This document shows, piece by piece, positions 39,419-48,283 of a DNA stretch of 64,000 nt. Each line of letters opens with the position of its first letter. The stretch's first letter is position 1. This DNA comes from JACVRW01 sp963819115 (GTDB taxonomy: Bacteria; Actinomycetota; Thermoleophilia; Solirubrobacterales; Thermoleophilaceae). A program made the translations under genes and the position numbers. The notes beneath the pieces are model-generated. The model saw only the letters and a list, made by a program, of their open reading frames with translations, did not search any database and was not told where the DNA came from. Where the stretch lies: assembly GCA_963819115.1 (NCBI GenBank), contig CAWFUR010000013.1, positions 1-64,000 on the forward strand. The letters are read 5' to 3'.

Positions 39419-40417
39419 CTATGCGGCTTCGCGCTCGTTCTCGGCGGGCCCGAAGTACGCGGAGGCCGAGATCGCGCGGTCGAAGTCCGACCAGCGGACT
39501 CCGTCGGCGAGGCTCTTCTGGATCCGGTCGAAGCTGCCGAGGTTCCCGCCCAGGTTGTCCATGAAGTGGACGAGCGTGGCCTCTCGCGTGCAGGGCACCA
39601 CGGGGCTGCCGTGCTCGAGCTTGCCGTGGTGGCTCAGGATGATGTGCAGCACGGCCTGGGCGCACGCGGCGGGGAAGCCCTCGATGCGCTCGATCTCGCG
39701 GCGGACCCTGAAGTAGCCGAGCGGGATCTCGCCCAGAAGCTTGCCGGCGTCCGTGAGCTCGATGGCCTGGCCGGCCCAGGCGTAGGCCTCGAGCTTGCCT
39801 ATGTCGTGCAGCAGCGCGCCGCTCACGGCCACGTCACGGTCGATGCCCGGGAAGGTGGCGGCGAGCGCGCTCACGCCCTGGGCCACGGACAGGCAGTGCT
39901 CGAGCAGTCCGTGGCGGTAGGCCTGGTGGTAGTACTTGGCGGCCGGGGCCTCGTGGTAGAGGCGGCCGGACTCCGTGGTGGGATCGAGCAGCCGCGCCAG
40001 CAGCTCGCGCAGGTGGGGATGCTGCACGGTGTTGACGAGCGAGCGGAGGTCCTCGGCCATCTGCGCATACGGGATCGGCGGAGCCTCGGTGAGGTCGGCC
40101 AGGTCGTACTCGTCGTCGGCGGCCGGCCGGAGGGCGCGGACTGTGATGCCCGCGCCGTAGCGGGTGTCCACCTGAAACCGGCCCACCACGCGGATCACGG
40201 ACCCGGCGCAGCAGAGCGGCTCGGCCTCCTTGACCCCGTCCCACATGACGCCCTCGACGGCTCCCGTGAGGTCACCCAGCTGGAGCTTCAGGAAGGGCTC
40301 GCCGTTGCGCTTCTGGCGCACGCTGCGGGCGCGGACGACGAACACCTCGTCCACCTCCTGGCCGTCCGCGAAGTCGCGCACATAGCAGCGGCTGGGGGTG
40401 AGCGTGGGCTGCTCCAT
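39419..40417 (-). CDS. OB-fold/HD-domain 3'-5' exoribonuclease, YhaM-like
   Basis: This 332-residue protein from ATG 40417 has an N-terminal OB fold for nucleic acid (about 20-110; VFVVRARSVRQKRNGEPFLK) and an HD domain (about 155-290) with HGLLEHCLSVA, LLHDIGKLEAY and LSHHGKLEHGS metal ligands. It matches YhaM/CbfA-type 3'-5' exonucleases that act on RNA and sometimes DNA. An upstream GTG/ATG extension to 40462 is possible. The terminator-like hairpin element follows. Confidence 0.88.
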   Translation of the reverse strand: MEQPTLTPSRCYVRDFADGQEVDEVFVVRARSVRQKRNGEPFLKLQLGDLTGAVEGVMWDGVKEAEPLCCAGSVIRVVGRFQVDTRYGAGITVRALRPAADDEYDLADLTEAPPIPYAQMAEDLRSLVNTVQHPHLRELLARLLDPTTESGRLYHEAPAAKYYHQAYRHGLLEHCLSVAQGVSALAATFPGIDRDVAVSGALLHDIGKLEAYAWAGQAIELTDAGKLLGEIPLGYFRVRREIERIEGFPAACAQAVLHIILSHHGKLEHGSPVVPCTREATLVHFMDNLGGNLGSFDRIQKSLADGVRWSDFDRAISASAYFGPAENEREAA

Positions 40418-40497
40418 CGGGTGATCCAAGGTAGAACTGCTTTCGGACGGGATAGCCTGCACAGCGGTGGAGTCGCCCCCGTCCTCAAGAACCTGAC

Positions 40498-41178
40498 ATG
40501 ACCGTGCTCGTGGCCGGTGGAACGGGAGCCCTCGGTACGGCCGTGGTGCGCGAGTTGCTGGACGCCGGATACGACTGCCGGCTCACCTGGATCGTGGATC
40601 GCGAACGGGAGCGGATCGACCAGGAGCTGGGCGATCGCGTGTCCCTGGCAAAGGCCAATCTCACCGATCCCGACGGTGGGGTGGCCGACGTGGTGGCCGG
40701 GGTGGAGGACCTCGAGGCGGTGGTGAACCTGGTGGGGGGCTACGCCCAGGGACCGCTGGTCCACGAGACCGGGCTGCCGGACTTCATGAGGATGATCGAG
40801 CTGAACCTGGTGCCCGCCTTCCTTCTCGCGCACGAGGCCATGCCGAGGATGGTCGAGCGCGGCAGCGGTGCATTCGTGGGAGTGTCGGCGCGGGCCGCCC
40901 TGCGCCCGTTCGCCGGGGCCGCGGGCTACGTGGCCGGCAAGGCGGCGCTGCTCGCATTCGTGCAGGCCCTGGACGCCGAATACCGCGACCAGGGTGTGCG
41001 CGTGAACGCGATCCTGCCCAGCGTCATCGACACGCCGGCGAACCGCGAGTCCCAGCCGGATGCCGACCAGTCGAAGTGGGTGGACCCGGGGGCGATCGCG
41101 AAGGTGGTCCGCTTCCTCGTGTCGGAGGAGTCGGCGCCCACGAGCGGCGCCGCGGTGCCGGTCTACGGCCGGGCCTGA
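40498..41178 (+). CDS. Short-chain dehydrogenase/reductase
   Basis: This 226-residue classical SDR has the glycine motif AGGTGALGTAVV, VVNLVGGY in place of NNAG, and the catalytic Ser (GVSARAAL) and Tyr/Lys pair in YVAGKAALL. The substrate loop and C-terminus are short but complete. Substrate unknown. It starts 80 nt from the divergent YhaM-like gene and overlaps the EcsC gene end by 16 nt. Confidence 0.9.
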   Translation: MTVLVAGGTGALGTAVVRELLDAGYDCRLTWIVDRERERIDQELGDRVSLAKANLTDPDGGVADVVAGVEDLEAVVNLVGGYAQGPLVHETGLPDFMRMIELNLVPAFLLAHEAMPRMVERGSGAFVGVSARAALRPFAGAAGYVAGKAALLAFVQALDAEYRDQGVRVNAILPSVIDTPANRESQPDADQSKWVDPGAIAKVVRFLVSEESAPTSGAAVPVYGRA

Positions 41179-41819
41179 TCCCCGCCGTAGTAGGCCAGCG
41201 CCCGCCGGCCGAGGTCCTGCGTGACACCGCCGTTCTGGAGCGCGCCGATCGGGGCCCCGATGAACGGCACGAGCCGTCCGGCAGCGCGCCGGGTCAGGCG
41301 CCGGCCGAGGTATCGGGCCAGCCGGATATGGAGTGCGTGATCATCCCTGCCCCGCAGGGCCTGCTCGGCCACCGCCTGGGCGATGTGCTTGCCCAGCCCG
41401 TCCAGTGCGAGCCGGGCCTCGGCGGGGGTCACGTAGAGGTCGAGCAGCGCGAGCAGCTCGGCCGGCCGCATCGGGTGATTCGGGTCGTACCCGTGCGCGG
41501 CGGCGATGTAGAACACCATCCGGCTCTGGATCCAGATCAAGCTCACCAGGTCGGGAGCCGCGGTCACGATGCCGCCAATGCCGAGCGCCCCGCCCTCCAC
41601 CCGGGCCATCCACACGTGCTTGCGGTAGGCGCTCCGCGCGAGCTCGTCCGGTGTGGTCCCGCCCCCCGCGGTGCGGGCCCACTCGGCGGCGCCCGGACCG
41701 AAGCGCTCGGCGGCCGCGAGGGCGATGTGCTCGGGAGCGCGGTCGGGCTCCGCCAGGATGCGGTCCCAGAGCGACCGCGGCGGCCGTGCGACCGCCTCGA
41801 TTTCGCTGACCGTGCTCAC
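41163..41819 (-). CDS. EcsC-family protein
   Basis: This 218-residue protein has the EcsC-family glycine/alanine-rich centre (GGALGIGGIVTAAPDLVSL) that can form a membrane-associated hairpin, preceded by AYRKHVWMARVEG and followed by MVFYIAAAHGYDP. EcsC proteins are linked to ABC transporters and exported or secretory functions, but their biochemistry is unknown. It is divergent from the ferritin-like gene. Confidence 0.82.
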   Translation of the reverse strand: MSTVSEIEAVARPPRSLWDRILAEPDRAPEHIALAAAERFGPGAAEWARTAGGGTTPDELARSAYRKHVWMARVEGGALGIGGIVTAAPDLVSLIWIQSRMVFYIAAAHGYDPNHPMRPAELLALLDLYVTPAEARLALDGLGKHIAQAVAEQALRGRDDHALHIRLARYLGRRLTRRAAGRLVPFIGAPIGALQNGGVTQDLGRRALAYYGGDQARP

Positions 41820-41860
41820 GGGTCTAGTTTCACCCTGACCAGACTAGGTAGGAGGAAGGC

Positions 41861-42373
41861 ATGTCCACGGAAACGTCACCAAGCCAGGGGATCCTCAGCG
41901 ACGGCAAGCGGGCCGAGCGCGAGGAGCTCATCGAGATGCTCACCAGGGCCTACTGGATGGAGATCGAGACGGTGATGAGCTACATCGCCAACTCGATCAA
42001 CCCGGACGGCGTCCGGGCCCAGGAGATCATCGAGTCGCTCAAGGCGGACATCCAGGAGGAGCTCGGGCACGCCACTCAGTTCGGCAACCGGATCAAGGAG
42101 CTCTACGGCGTGGTGCCCGGGTCGCTCGACTTCAGCGCCGAGCAGTCCTACCTGCAGCCGCCCGAGGAGCAGACGGACATCGTGCACGTGATCAAGGGCG
42201 TGATCCAGGCCGAGTCCGGCGCGATCGAGCACTACAACAAGATCATCGAGTTCACCGACGACAAGGACCCGGTCACCAACGACATGGTGATCGCGATCCT
42301 GCGTGACGAGGAGGGGCACAAGCGCCTCTTCGAGGGCTTCCTGCGCGAGTACAAGGTCGAGGGTCTGGCTTAA
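41861..42373 (+). CDS. Ferritin-like four-helix diiron-type protein
   Basis: This 170-residue helical protein has ferritin-like carboxylate/His ligand positions: YWMEIETVMSY (helix 1), EELGHATQ (helix 2), AESGAIEHY (helix 3) and RDEEGHKRLFEG (helix 4). This resembles bacterioferritin/Dps-like ferroxidase proteins without a heme-binding Met being evident. The ribosome site AGGAGGAAGG just before the ATG is near-perfect, suggesting strong expression. A role in iron storage or peroxide defence is likely; exact activity is uncertain. Confidence 0.85.
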   Translation: MSTETSPSQGILSDGKRAEREELIEMLTRAYWMEIETVMSYIANSINPDGVRAQEIIESLKADIQEELGHATQFGNRIKELYGVVPGSLDFSAEQSYLQPPEEQTDIVHVIKGVIQAESGAIEHYNKIIEFTDDKDPVTNDMVIAILRDEEGHKRLFEGFLREYKVEGLA

Positions 42374-42375
42374 AC

Positions 42376-42421
42376 CTGGCTGCGGTGCTCGCCCGGGCCA
42401 CCGCCCCGGGCTGCGCTCCTA
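42376..42421 (-). repeat. 3'-end hairpin element, copy C
   Basis: Minus-strand sense: TAGGAGCGCAG, stem CCCGGGGC-GGT-GGCCCGGG, CGAGCACCGCAGCCAGG. The TAG is the stop codon of the secreted-protein gene, so the element is fused to the end of the reading frame. Confidence 0.85.
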
Positions 42422-43249
42422 GCCGGCGACGCCCAGGCGGAAGCCGAAGGCGGCTCGGACTCCCTTGCGGATTCCCGGGCCCTTGTAGGTGACCTCGAGC
42501 CCGAGGTCGCGGCAGTCGCCGAAGTGGGCCATCGTGTCGGCGGGCACCCGGAAGGTCCAGTTGCGGCCTCCGGCCGAGGGGATGAAGGTGCCCCCGCCGC
42601 AGATCCCCTTCAGGAGGATCCGGCGCGCGGGCGCGCCGAGCGCCACGGTGACTCGGCTGCCTGTCTTCACCCGGAGGGTGCGCTTGGTGCGCGGCGAGCG
42701 CGCGGGCAGCGTGCACCCGTCCCGCTGGGGGCGGCACATCACGCCGCGCTTCACGTCCAGGGAGGCTCTTCCGGTGCGGGCGCGAGGGAGCGGCGGGTAG
42801 TCGGAGTCGAGCTTGATGGTGCAGGGGTTGCCGTTCGAGAACACGGCGCTCGCCGCGATCGTCTCCGAGTCGCCGCGCCGGGCCGTGTGCAGTGTGAAGT
42901 GACGGCTGCAGCGATCCGTGGCCAGGTCATCGGGATTGCAGCGGCCCTGGCACGGGCGCCAGTAGCTGGCCACCGTGTACCGGCCCGCGGGCAGCGACAC
43001 GGTCGTGCTTCCGCGCTTGACCTTGCGCCTCACCAGGTCGTCCCCGCTCGCGTCGCGCACGAGAATGAACGGCACCGAGCCCTGCACGTAGGGACCGACG
43101 AAGCGAACGTTGAATGCCAGCCGGCCGTGGGCCGCGGCGACCGCGCCGGCCTGTCCGTGGGCGCTGCCGGCCGGAGCCCCGGCGAGCGTCAGCCCGCCGA
43201 GGGCGAGGCTCAGGGCGGCGATCCCGAGCATTCCCCTTGGGGTGGTCAT
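42419..43249 (-). CDS. Secreted Cys-containing protein of unknown function
   Basis: This 276-residue exported protein has a signal peptide to about residue 30 (LTLAGAPAGSAHG). The mature part is a beta-rich domain with several cysteines (CQGRCNPDD, DRCSRHF, PCTIKL, MCRPQRDGC, ICGGG, DCRD), enough for several disulfides. No family recognised. Pro/Arg-rich linkers suggest it is outside the membrane. Confidence 0.75.
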   Translation of the reverse strand: MTTPRGMLGIAALSLALGGLTLAGAPAGSAHGQAGAVAAAHGRLAFNVRFVGPYVQGSVPFILVRDASGDDLVRRKVKRGSTTVSLPAGRYTVASYWRPCQGRCNPDDLATDRCSRHFTLHTARRGDSETIAASAVFSNGNPCTIKLDSDYPPLPRARTGRASLDVKRGVMCRPQRDGCTLPARSPRTKRTLRVKTGSRVTVALGAPARRILLKGICGGGTFIPSAGGRNWTFRVPADTMAHFGDCRDLGLEVTYKGPGIRKGVRAAFGFRLGVAG

Positions 43250-43410
43250 CGCGCCCCAGCCTATGTGGGATCGGCGTCACGTCAAGCCGGTTCCCGGCCC
43301 CCGGCGCGACGCCTGAGGCGCCGCACCGGGGAGCACGGGTACCTGACCCCGTGGATCCTGCCCGCCTGACCGTGCTCAGGCGACCGGGGTCCCCCTGCCG
43401 TCCTGCAAGC

Positions 43411-44319
43411 TCAGCGCGCGAACCTCCTGTCCTCGTACGGCCGCTTGGGCGCGGCTCCCCGGAGCAGCGAGCTCACCAGCATGAGCGCCAGCCCGCTGGC
43501 CACCAGCCACACCCCGGCTCCGAGCAGGAGCCAGAGGCCCAGCCCGGTGAGCGGCAGGCTGCCCGCGTCGCCGGCCTGGAAGCTGGCCGCCGGCAGGGTC
43601 TGGCCCGCCGAGGACGGGGCGGTGTCGCCGCGTCCCCCCAGGCTCACTCCGTCGACGCCTCGCGAGCCGGTGCCGCGCTCGCTGAGACCGATCGCGGACA
43701 CCGTGCCTCCGCCCCCGGAGGATCCGGGGACCGCGGAAGCGGCGGCCGAGCGGCCCGCCAGGCGGAGCCCGACGCCCACCAGTGGATCGCCGCCGGCGTC
43801 CGGATCGGCGCCCGCCGTGAGCTCTGACGTGAGGCCGGGGCCGCCGAGCCCAACCTCCACCTCGGCCTCACTCGAGGTATCGGCAGGCACGTCACCGGTG
43901 GCCTCGACCGGGGCGTTCACCCGCGGGTCGCCCACCTGGGCCACGCCGAGCGAGCCGGCCACGGTCTGGTCGCCGGAGCCACCCGCGTCCCCCGTCCCGG
44001 ATCCCGATCCGTCCGACGGCTCCGAGCCGTCGCCGTCGCTCAGGACGCGCACCGGCGTATCGGCCGCCACGGATCCGACCTGGGCCGCCCCGGCCGAGGA
44101 GCTCGCGGCCTGGCCGCCGCCTCCCGTCGGTCCCCCGGTCGGGGCATCGTTTCCGTCACTTGCGACTCGCACCGGCGCGCCTGCGTGGATCGATCCGATC
44201 TGACCCACGGCCGCGGAGTGCGTGACGCTCTGTTCGCCTGGGGTGCCCGCCCATGCCGGCCCTGTGGCCAGCGTGAGCGCAATGACCGCGCCCCCGAGCG
44301 CAGAGATACTGCGTCTCAT
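43411..44319 (-). CDS. LPLTG-anchored surface protein with chaplin-like repeats
   Basis: This 302-residue exported protein has a signal peptide (to about PAWA, 24) and three related repeats at 30-58, 73-99 and 118-143 built around VGQIGSI..APVRVASDG, VGSV..TPVRVLSDGD and VAQVG..APVEATGD. These resemble the hydrophobic chaplin/DUF320-type modules of actinobacteria. A Gly/Ser-rich linker is followed by a sortase signal: LPLTG (255-259), a hydrophobic helix and a basic tail. It should be covalently linked to the wall. AGAGGAGA precedes the start. Confidence 0.78.
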   Translation of the reverse strand: MRRSISALGGAVIALTLATGPAWAGTPGEQSVTHSAAVGQIGSIHAGAPVRVASDGNDAPTGGPTGGGGQAASSSAGAAQVGSVAADTPVRVLSDGDGSEPSDGSGSGTGDAGGSGDQTVAGSLGVAQVGDPRVNAPVEATGDVPADTSSEAEVEVGLGGPGLTSELTAGADPDAGGDPLVGVGLRLAGRSAAASAVPGSSGGGGTVSAIGLSERGTGSRGVDGVSLGGRGDTAPSSAGQTLPAASFQAGDAGSLPLTGLGLWLLLGAGVWLVASGLALMLVSSLLRGAAPKRPYEDRRFAR

Positions 44320-44394
44320 CGTGTCTCCTCTGCTTCGACTACGAACGTCCGGCCGGGCCCCGCTGGGGCCGGCCTGGTGCGGCTGGCGGGAGGC

Positions 44395-45237
44395 CTAGCC
44401 GGGGCGTTCGAGCAGGAGGATGAGGGGCGGCGAGCGCCGGATGCCGGTGGCCACCGACAGTCGCGAGCGCAGTGCCGGAGGCACCGTGCCACTCGTCATG
44501 AGTGCCAGCGCGAAGGCGCTGAGAAGAAGCAGTGCGGTGGCCCCGGTGGCCACACCACCGTCGCCGGTGCCGAGGCCGAGGCCCGGAATCCCCGGGAAGG
44601 CGCGGGAGGCGGCGGCGGGATCCTGCCGTTCCGCCCCGGCCGAGCCGGCGGGCGCGGCCGAGGCGGGAGCGGCGGGCCCGCGCGCGACATCGGTCCCCAG
44701 GCCGGCGCGGGCGCTCGTGGCGACCCCCTCCGGCCGCCGGGAGGTCATGCGAAGTTTGTGCGCGCCCTGCGTGGGCGGGCTCTTTTCTCGGATGGAGGCG
44801 GCCGCCGCGGAACCGGAGTCTGCGCTCAGCGTCTGCCCGACCGCGGCGACGGCGCCGGCGGCGCCGCGAGTGGTGGTTGCGGCCACGCCGGCAAGCTCCC
44901 GGCCGGGCCCCTCGGTGGCCGTTTCGACCGACTGCCGCGTGCCCGCACCGGTGCTCTGGAGGGCGTCGTCGGTGACCCGGTGGACGCCGTCCACGGCAGT
45001 GTCGGCCTGCGCGAGCGTGGCGTTCACCTTGCTGACGGTGCCGTCCCCCTGTGAGGTGACCTGACCCGCGGCGCCCAGCGCCGTTGCGGTGACCTGGTCA
45101 AGCGGCGAGCTGGAGGCTTCGGCGGAGGCCGCGGGACCGAGCGCGCACGCGCCCATCGCCAGCGCGGCGACCGCGATCCCTCTCAGATGTCTGCCTCTCG
45201 TGAGTGCCACGGTCCATCCCGTCTGAAACGGGTCCAC
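44395..45237 (-). CDS. Secreted/membrane-anchored Ala/Ser/Thr-rich protein
   Basis: This 280-residue protein has a basic N-terminus, a signal segment (AVAALAMGACALGPAASAEA), a low-complexity region with multiple TSQGDGTVSKV-type coiled-coil repeats (about 45-110), a Pro/Ala linker, and one membrane helix near the C-terminus (GATALLLLSAFALALM) followed by a basic tail. There is no LPXTG. Located 75 nt upstream of the LPLTG gene on the same strand, so they may be co-expressed. Function unknown. Confidence 0.7.
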   Translation of the reverse strand: MDPFQTGWTVALTRGRHLRGIAVAALAMGACALGPAASAEASSSPLDQVTATALGAAGQVTSQGDGTVSKVNATLAQADTAVDGVHRVTDDALQSTGAGTRQSVETATEGPGRELAGVAATTTRGAAGAVAAVGQTLSADSGSAAAASIREKSPPTQGAHKLRMTSRRPEGVATSARAGLGTDVARGPAAPASAAPAGSAGAERQDPAAASRAFPGIPGLGLGTGDGGVATGATALLLLSAFALALMTSGTVPPALRSRLSVATGIRRSPPLILLLERPG

Positions 45238-45374
45238 ATCTGATACCGGCCTGGGTCGTGCGCACTCCTGCGCTGCAGGTTTGGTTCAGCCTTTGGGGGA
45301 CGAGACTGCGGGCCGGGAAGCGAAAGACGGGGCCGGTGTTCCGCGGCTGGACGCTTGACCCATGCCCGCCGGCG

Positions 45375-45998
45375 CTACGGGCGGCGCGTCAGGATCCCGC
45401 CGAGCGTGCGGCCGACGTGCGCGGCGGCGTCGATCCCCTCTTCGAGACGCTCGTAGATGTCCTTCCAGCGGATGACCACCATCGGGTCGATGCCGCCGTC
45501 GAAGAGCGAGGTCAGCGCGCTCCGCTCGAGGTCGTCACCCTCGTGCTCCAGCCGGTCCAGCGCCACGATGTGAGGACGGGCGCGGGGAAGGTCGGGAAGC
45601 AGCGAGAGGGCGGCGGCGATCTCGCTGCCCGAGGCGTGGAGGGTGTGCGCCAGCTGCACGGCTTGGTCGGTGGGGGCCTCCACCCGGTAGAGCCCCATGA
45701 AGTCGGCCACCTCCTCGGCGAAGTCCACCACGTCGTCGAGGTCGGATATGAGCTTGTGCGCGTCCGGTGACGCGAAGGGCACGGCCGCCTTGAGGTTCAG
45801 GTGCCGGATCACTCCGTGGGTGATCTTGTCGCCCTCCTCCTCGAGGAGCTTGATCTCGTGCCGGAGCCGGTTGCCCTCGTCGGGCCAGGCGTCCATCAGG
45901 TCGGCGAGCAGGCCGGTGGCGCGCTCAACGTTGTGACCGGCGCGCTCGAACAGCGCGTAGAACTCGCGGTAGCGGGGAGCGCTGCCGAATAGGCCCAT
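45375..45998 (-). CDS. DUF47 (PhoU-like) Pit accessory protein
   Basis: This 207-residue all-helical protein from ATG 45998 (ATG 46019 is alternative) matches DUF47: MGLFGSAPRYREFYALFERA, LLEEEGDKITHGVIRHLN, ISDLDDVVDFAEEVADFM and RLEHEGDDLERSA with EGDxxxxxx metal motifs like PhoU. Such proteins normally accompany a PiT phosphate transporter; none is seen here and the next gene is an EamA transporter. Likely cytoplasmic, binding metal clusters. Confidence 0.88.
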   Translation of the reverse strand: MGLFGSAPRYREFYALFERAGHNVERATGLLADLMDAWPDEGNRLRHEIKLLEEEGDKITHGVIRHLNLKAAVPFASPDAHKLISDLDDVVDFAEEVADFMGLYRVEAPTDQAVQLAHTLHASGSEIAAALSLLPDLPRARPHIVALDRLEHEGDDLERSALTSLFDGGIDPMVVIRWKDIYERLEEGIDAAAHVGRTLGGILTRRP

Positions 45999-46075
45999 CA
46001 CGCGGTTGCTCGCGCCCATCCAAAGGACTATGCGGATTGCGCGGGGGGAACCCGTTGCTTTTGTGTGAAGGACGG

Positions 46076-46123
46076 CATGCTCCGGTCCTCGGCCGATCAC
46101 CGATCGGCCTGCGCTCCTCGCCG
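46076..46123 (-). repeat. 3'-end hairpin element, copy D
   Basis: Minus-strand sense: GGCGAGGAGCGCAG, stem GCCGATC-G(GT)-GATCGGC, CGAGGACCGGAGCATGCC. It lies 5 nt after the EamA stop codon. Confidence 0.8.
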
Positions 46124-46127
46124 ACGC

Positions 46128-46994
46128 TCAGCGGGCGGCGCTCAGCTCGGGCGCCCGCGGCGGAGGTGTCAGCGCGGCGGCGCCGATCACGAGGGTGAAC
46201 GCGAGCAGGCGGAGCACCACGCCGAGGGGCCTGTCCGGGAGCGGCTCCCGGAAGACGATCGGGCCCGACGCGATCGTGAAGATGTTCGCGGTGGCGCTGG
46301 TCACGGCGATCACCGCCACGACGGGTCCGAGCTGAAGCGATCGCGCGGACACGAGCAGCCCCACCAGCGAGAGCACCAGGATCGCGAGGGCGAGCGGGTG
46401 GACGACCACCGCGACTCCCCGGTCGGAGTGAGCGCTGATCGCCTTGATGGACACGTCGGAAGCGCCCCAGAGAAAGCCCGCCGACACCGCGAGCACGATC
46501 CCGTCCGGCCTGCGCCGCGCCAGCGGCACCAGGGCCATGCCGGCCAGGGTGGCCAGCCCGATGTACGCCGCCAGGGTGCCGGCCTCGTGGGCCGAGTGGG
46601 CCGAGTCGCCCGTGCCCTCGAGGGTGGCGGCGAGGAAGGCGAGGCCCGCCGCGGTGAGCGCGACCCCGATCCACTCGCGTCGGGTGACGCGTTGGCCGAA
46701 GACCCGATCGGCGGTGACGGTGAGCAGGACGAGCCCGCCGGCGATCACGGACTGGACGATCGAGATGGGCGCCAGGGCGAGGGCGGCCACGTGGAAGCCC
46801 CACGACGTGGTGGCCACCACGCATCCGATCACGTACACCGGCGAGCGGAAGAGGTCGGCCGTGCTCCGCACCGGATGTCGCAGCTCCACCGGTGGCGCCG
46901 CCACGGCGCCGCGGTGCTTCAGAAGGAAGCCGACGATCGACGCGAACGCGGTGACCGCGGCCATCAGCACGCCGAGCTGGACGGAGAGCGTCAC
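46128..46994 (-). CDS. EamA/DMT-family transporter
   Basis: This 288-residue integral membrane protein has about ten helices and the two-fold DMT repeat; conserved segments include SIVQSVIAGGLVLLTVTADRV at the end of the first half and SATANIFTIASGPIVF in the second. Members export small metabolites or amino acids; the substrate is unknown. The element D hairpin follows its stop. Confidence 0.85.
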   Translation of the reverse strand: MTLSVQLGVLMAAVTAFASIVGFLLKHRGAVAAPPVELRHPVRSTADLFRSPVYVIGCVVATTSWGFHVAALALAPISIVQSVIAGGLVLLTVTADRVFGQRVTRREWIGVALTAAGLAFLAATLEGTGDSAHSAHEAGTLAAYIGLATLAGMALVPLARRRPDGIVLAVSAGFLWGASDVSIKAISAHSDRGVAVVVHPLALAILVLSLVGLLVSARSLQLGPVVAVIAVTSATANIFTIASGPIVFREPLPDRPLGVVLRLLAFTLVIGAAALTPPPRAPELSAAR

Positions 46995-47029
46995 GAACGG
47001 GAAAGGGTAGAACCGTCACAATTCGCGCA

Positions 47030-47506
47030 ATGTTCGGTGAACCGCGCCCGCCCTTCCGTCACGTCCTGGCCGCCATCGACGGCTCGACCCACGCGGAGTT
47101 CGCCTTCGAGGCGGCCGTGCGGCTTGCCCAGCGGGACAACGCCCGCCTCACCCTGCTGGTGGTGGCGCCCGACCTTCTGAACGACGCGCGCTTCGCCTGG
47201 GCCACGGTGAACCCCGCGGCCCTCCAGGAGGACGCTGAGAAGGGGGCCGAGAAGCTCCTGCGGGAGGCGGCCGCGGCCGTGCCGGAGAACCTGCCGGTGG
47301 CGAAGCGCTTCCGGCGTGGCCATCCGGGCCCTGAGATCGTGGCCCAGGCGGAAGAGGATGGGCACGACGTGGTGGTGCTCGGCGCGCGCGGGCTCGGGCG
47401 GATGGTCGGAATGATCGGCAGCGTCAGCCAGCACGTGCTGCGCCACGCGAAATGCGTGGTGATCGTGACCCACGTCCCACCCGAGGACGGAGAAGCGCCC
47501 TCCTAG
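47030..47506 (+). CDS. Universal stress protein (UspA)
   Basis: This 158-residue UspA-fold protein has the first strand HVLAAIDGSTHAEFAFEAA and the nucleotide-binding loop GARGLGRMVGMIGSVSQHVL (G-2X-G-9X-G-S type), so it probably binds ATP. It would act in stress tolerance. The stop region (CTAG) is shared with the convergent regulator gene. It is divergent from EamA. Confidence 0.92.
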   Translation: MFGEPRPPFRHVLAAIDGSTHAEFAFEAAVRLAQRDNARLTLLVVAPDLLNDARFAWATVNPAALQEDAEKGAEKLLREAAAAVPENLPVAKRFRRGHPGPEIVAQAEEDGHDVVVLGARGLGRMVGMIGSVSQHVLRHAKCVVIVTHVPPEDGEAPS

Positions 47507-47847
47507 CCGGTCACGGGCGCGCGCTCGCTCGCCAGAACGTGCAGGAGGTCCCCGACCCGCTTCGAGCGGGCGGGCGCGTCGGGGAGCGGCAGGTGGGAGT
47601 TCACGCTGTAACGGTTACGACGGCCGTTGCGCTCGCGCACCAGGTACCCGGCGTCGGCGAGCTCGCCGACGATGCGATGTGCCGCCCGCTCGGTGATTCC
47701 CACCGCGTCCCCGATGTCCCGCAGGCGGATGTCGGGATCGTGCGCGACGCACAGGAGGACCTGGGCATGATTGGTGAGGAAAGACCACTGGGGCTCCTCG
47801 CGGGGCTCCACCGAACCTTGATCTTCATTTCCAGACTCTGAGATCAC
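47503..47847 (-). CDS. Winged-helix transcriptional regulator (MarR/ArsR-like)
   Basis: This 114-residue protein has a single winged HTH (about 15-85): AQVLLCVAHDPDIRLRDIGD with the recognition helix ITERAAHRIVGELADAGY and a wing RNGRRNRYSVN. Start taken at GTG 47847; the frame extends upstream to 47892 overlapping the opposite-strand gene. Effector unknown. It is convergent with uspA and divergent from the zinc-ribbon gene. Confidence 0.82.
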   Translation of the reverse strand: MISESGNEDQGSVEPREEPQWSFLTNHAQVLLCVAHDPDIRLRDIGDAVGITERAAHRIVGELADAGYLVRERNGRRNRYSVNSHLPLPDAPARSKRVGDLLHVLASERAPVTG

Positions 47848-47883
47848 GTTAAGGTATCTGTACCAGACCGGAAGAGGGCATCC

Positions 47884-48246
47884 ATGCCCCATTTCAAGTG
47901 TGCGGCCTGTAAGGGCCGCATCTGCAGCTCACATAGTCCGGAGGACACGGCCGGAGGGCCCTGCCCCCGATGCGGGCAACCACTGGAGCCGGTGGCCTCC
48001 CTGGCCGAGCTGGTGGGCTTCCAGACCATGACGCGCGGCCCGGCCGGCGCGCCCGGCACGGGCACGGGCTCGGGCTCGGGCTACAGCGGTCTCGCGGCTC
48101 GCATCGACGACCTTCGCGGCCGGGGCGAGGCCCCCCGGGCGCAGCCGCCGTTCGCACCCTCTCGCTGGCTGGACGACGGCGATGGCCTGCCCGCGGAGCC
48201 GCTGGCGCAGGCGATCGTCGTGCGCGATCCGCGCTCGCGGGTGTGA
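47884..48246 (+). CDS. Zinc-ribbon protein of unknown function
   Basis: This 120-residue protein has an N-terminal zinc ribbon (CAACKGRIC ... CPRCG, residues 6-30), a GTGTGSGSG linker and a C-terminal Trp-containing segment. First of three small genes that lie close together, all of unknown function. Confidence 0.68.
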   Translation: MPHFKCAACKGRICSSHSPEDTAGGPCPRCGQPLEPVASLAELVGFQTMTRGPAGAPGTGTGSGSGYSGLAARIDDLRGRGEAPRAQPPFAPSRWLDDGDGLPAEPLAQAIVVRDPRSRV

Positions 48247-48283
48247 GCGCCCGCCTCCCGGCAAGTCCGGAAGGATCTCCACG

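Noticed and set aside
45238..45374. Possible riboswitch or leader upstream of the Ala/Ser-rich secreted protein gene
   Set aside because: G-rich, with weak inverted repeats only; no motif of a known class.
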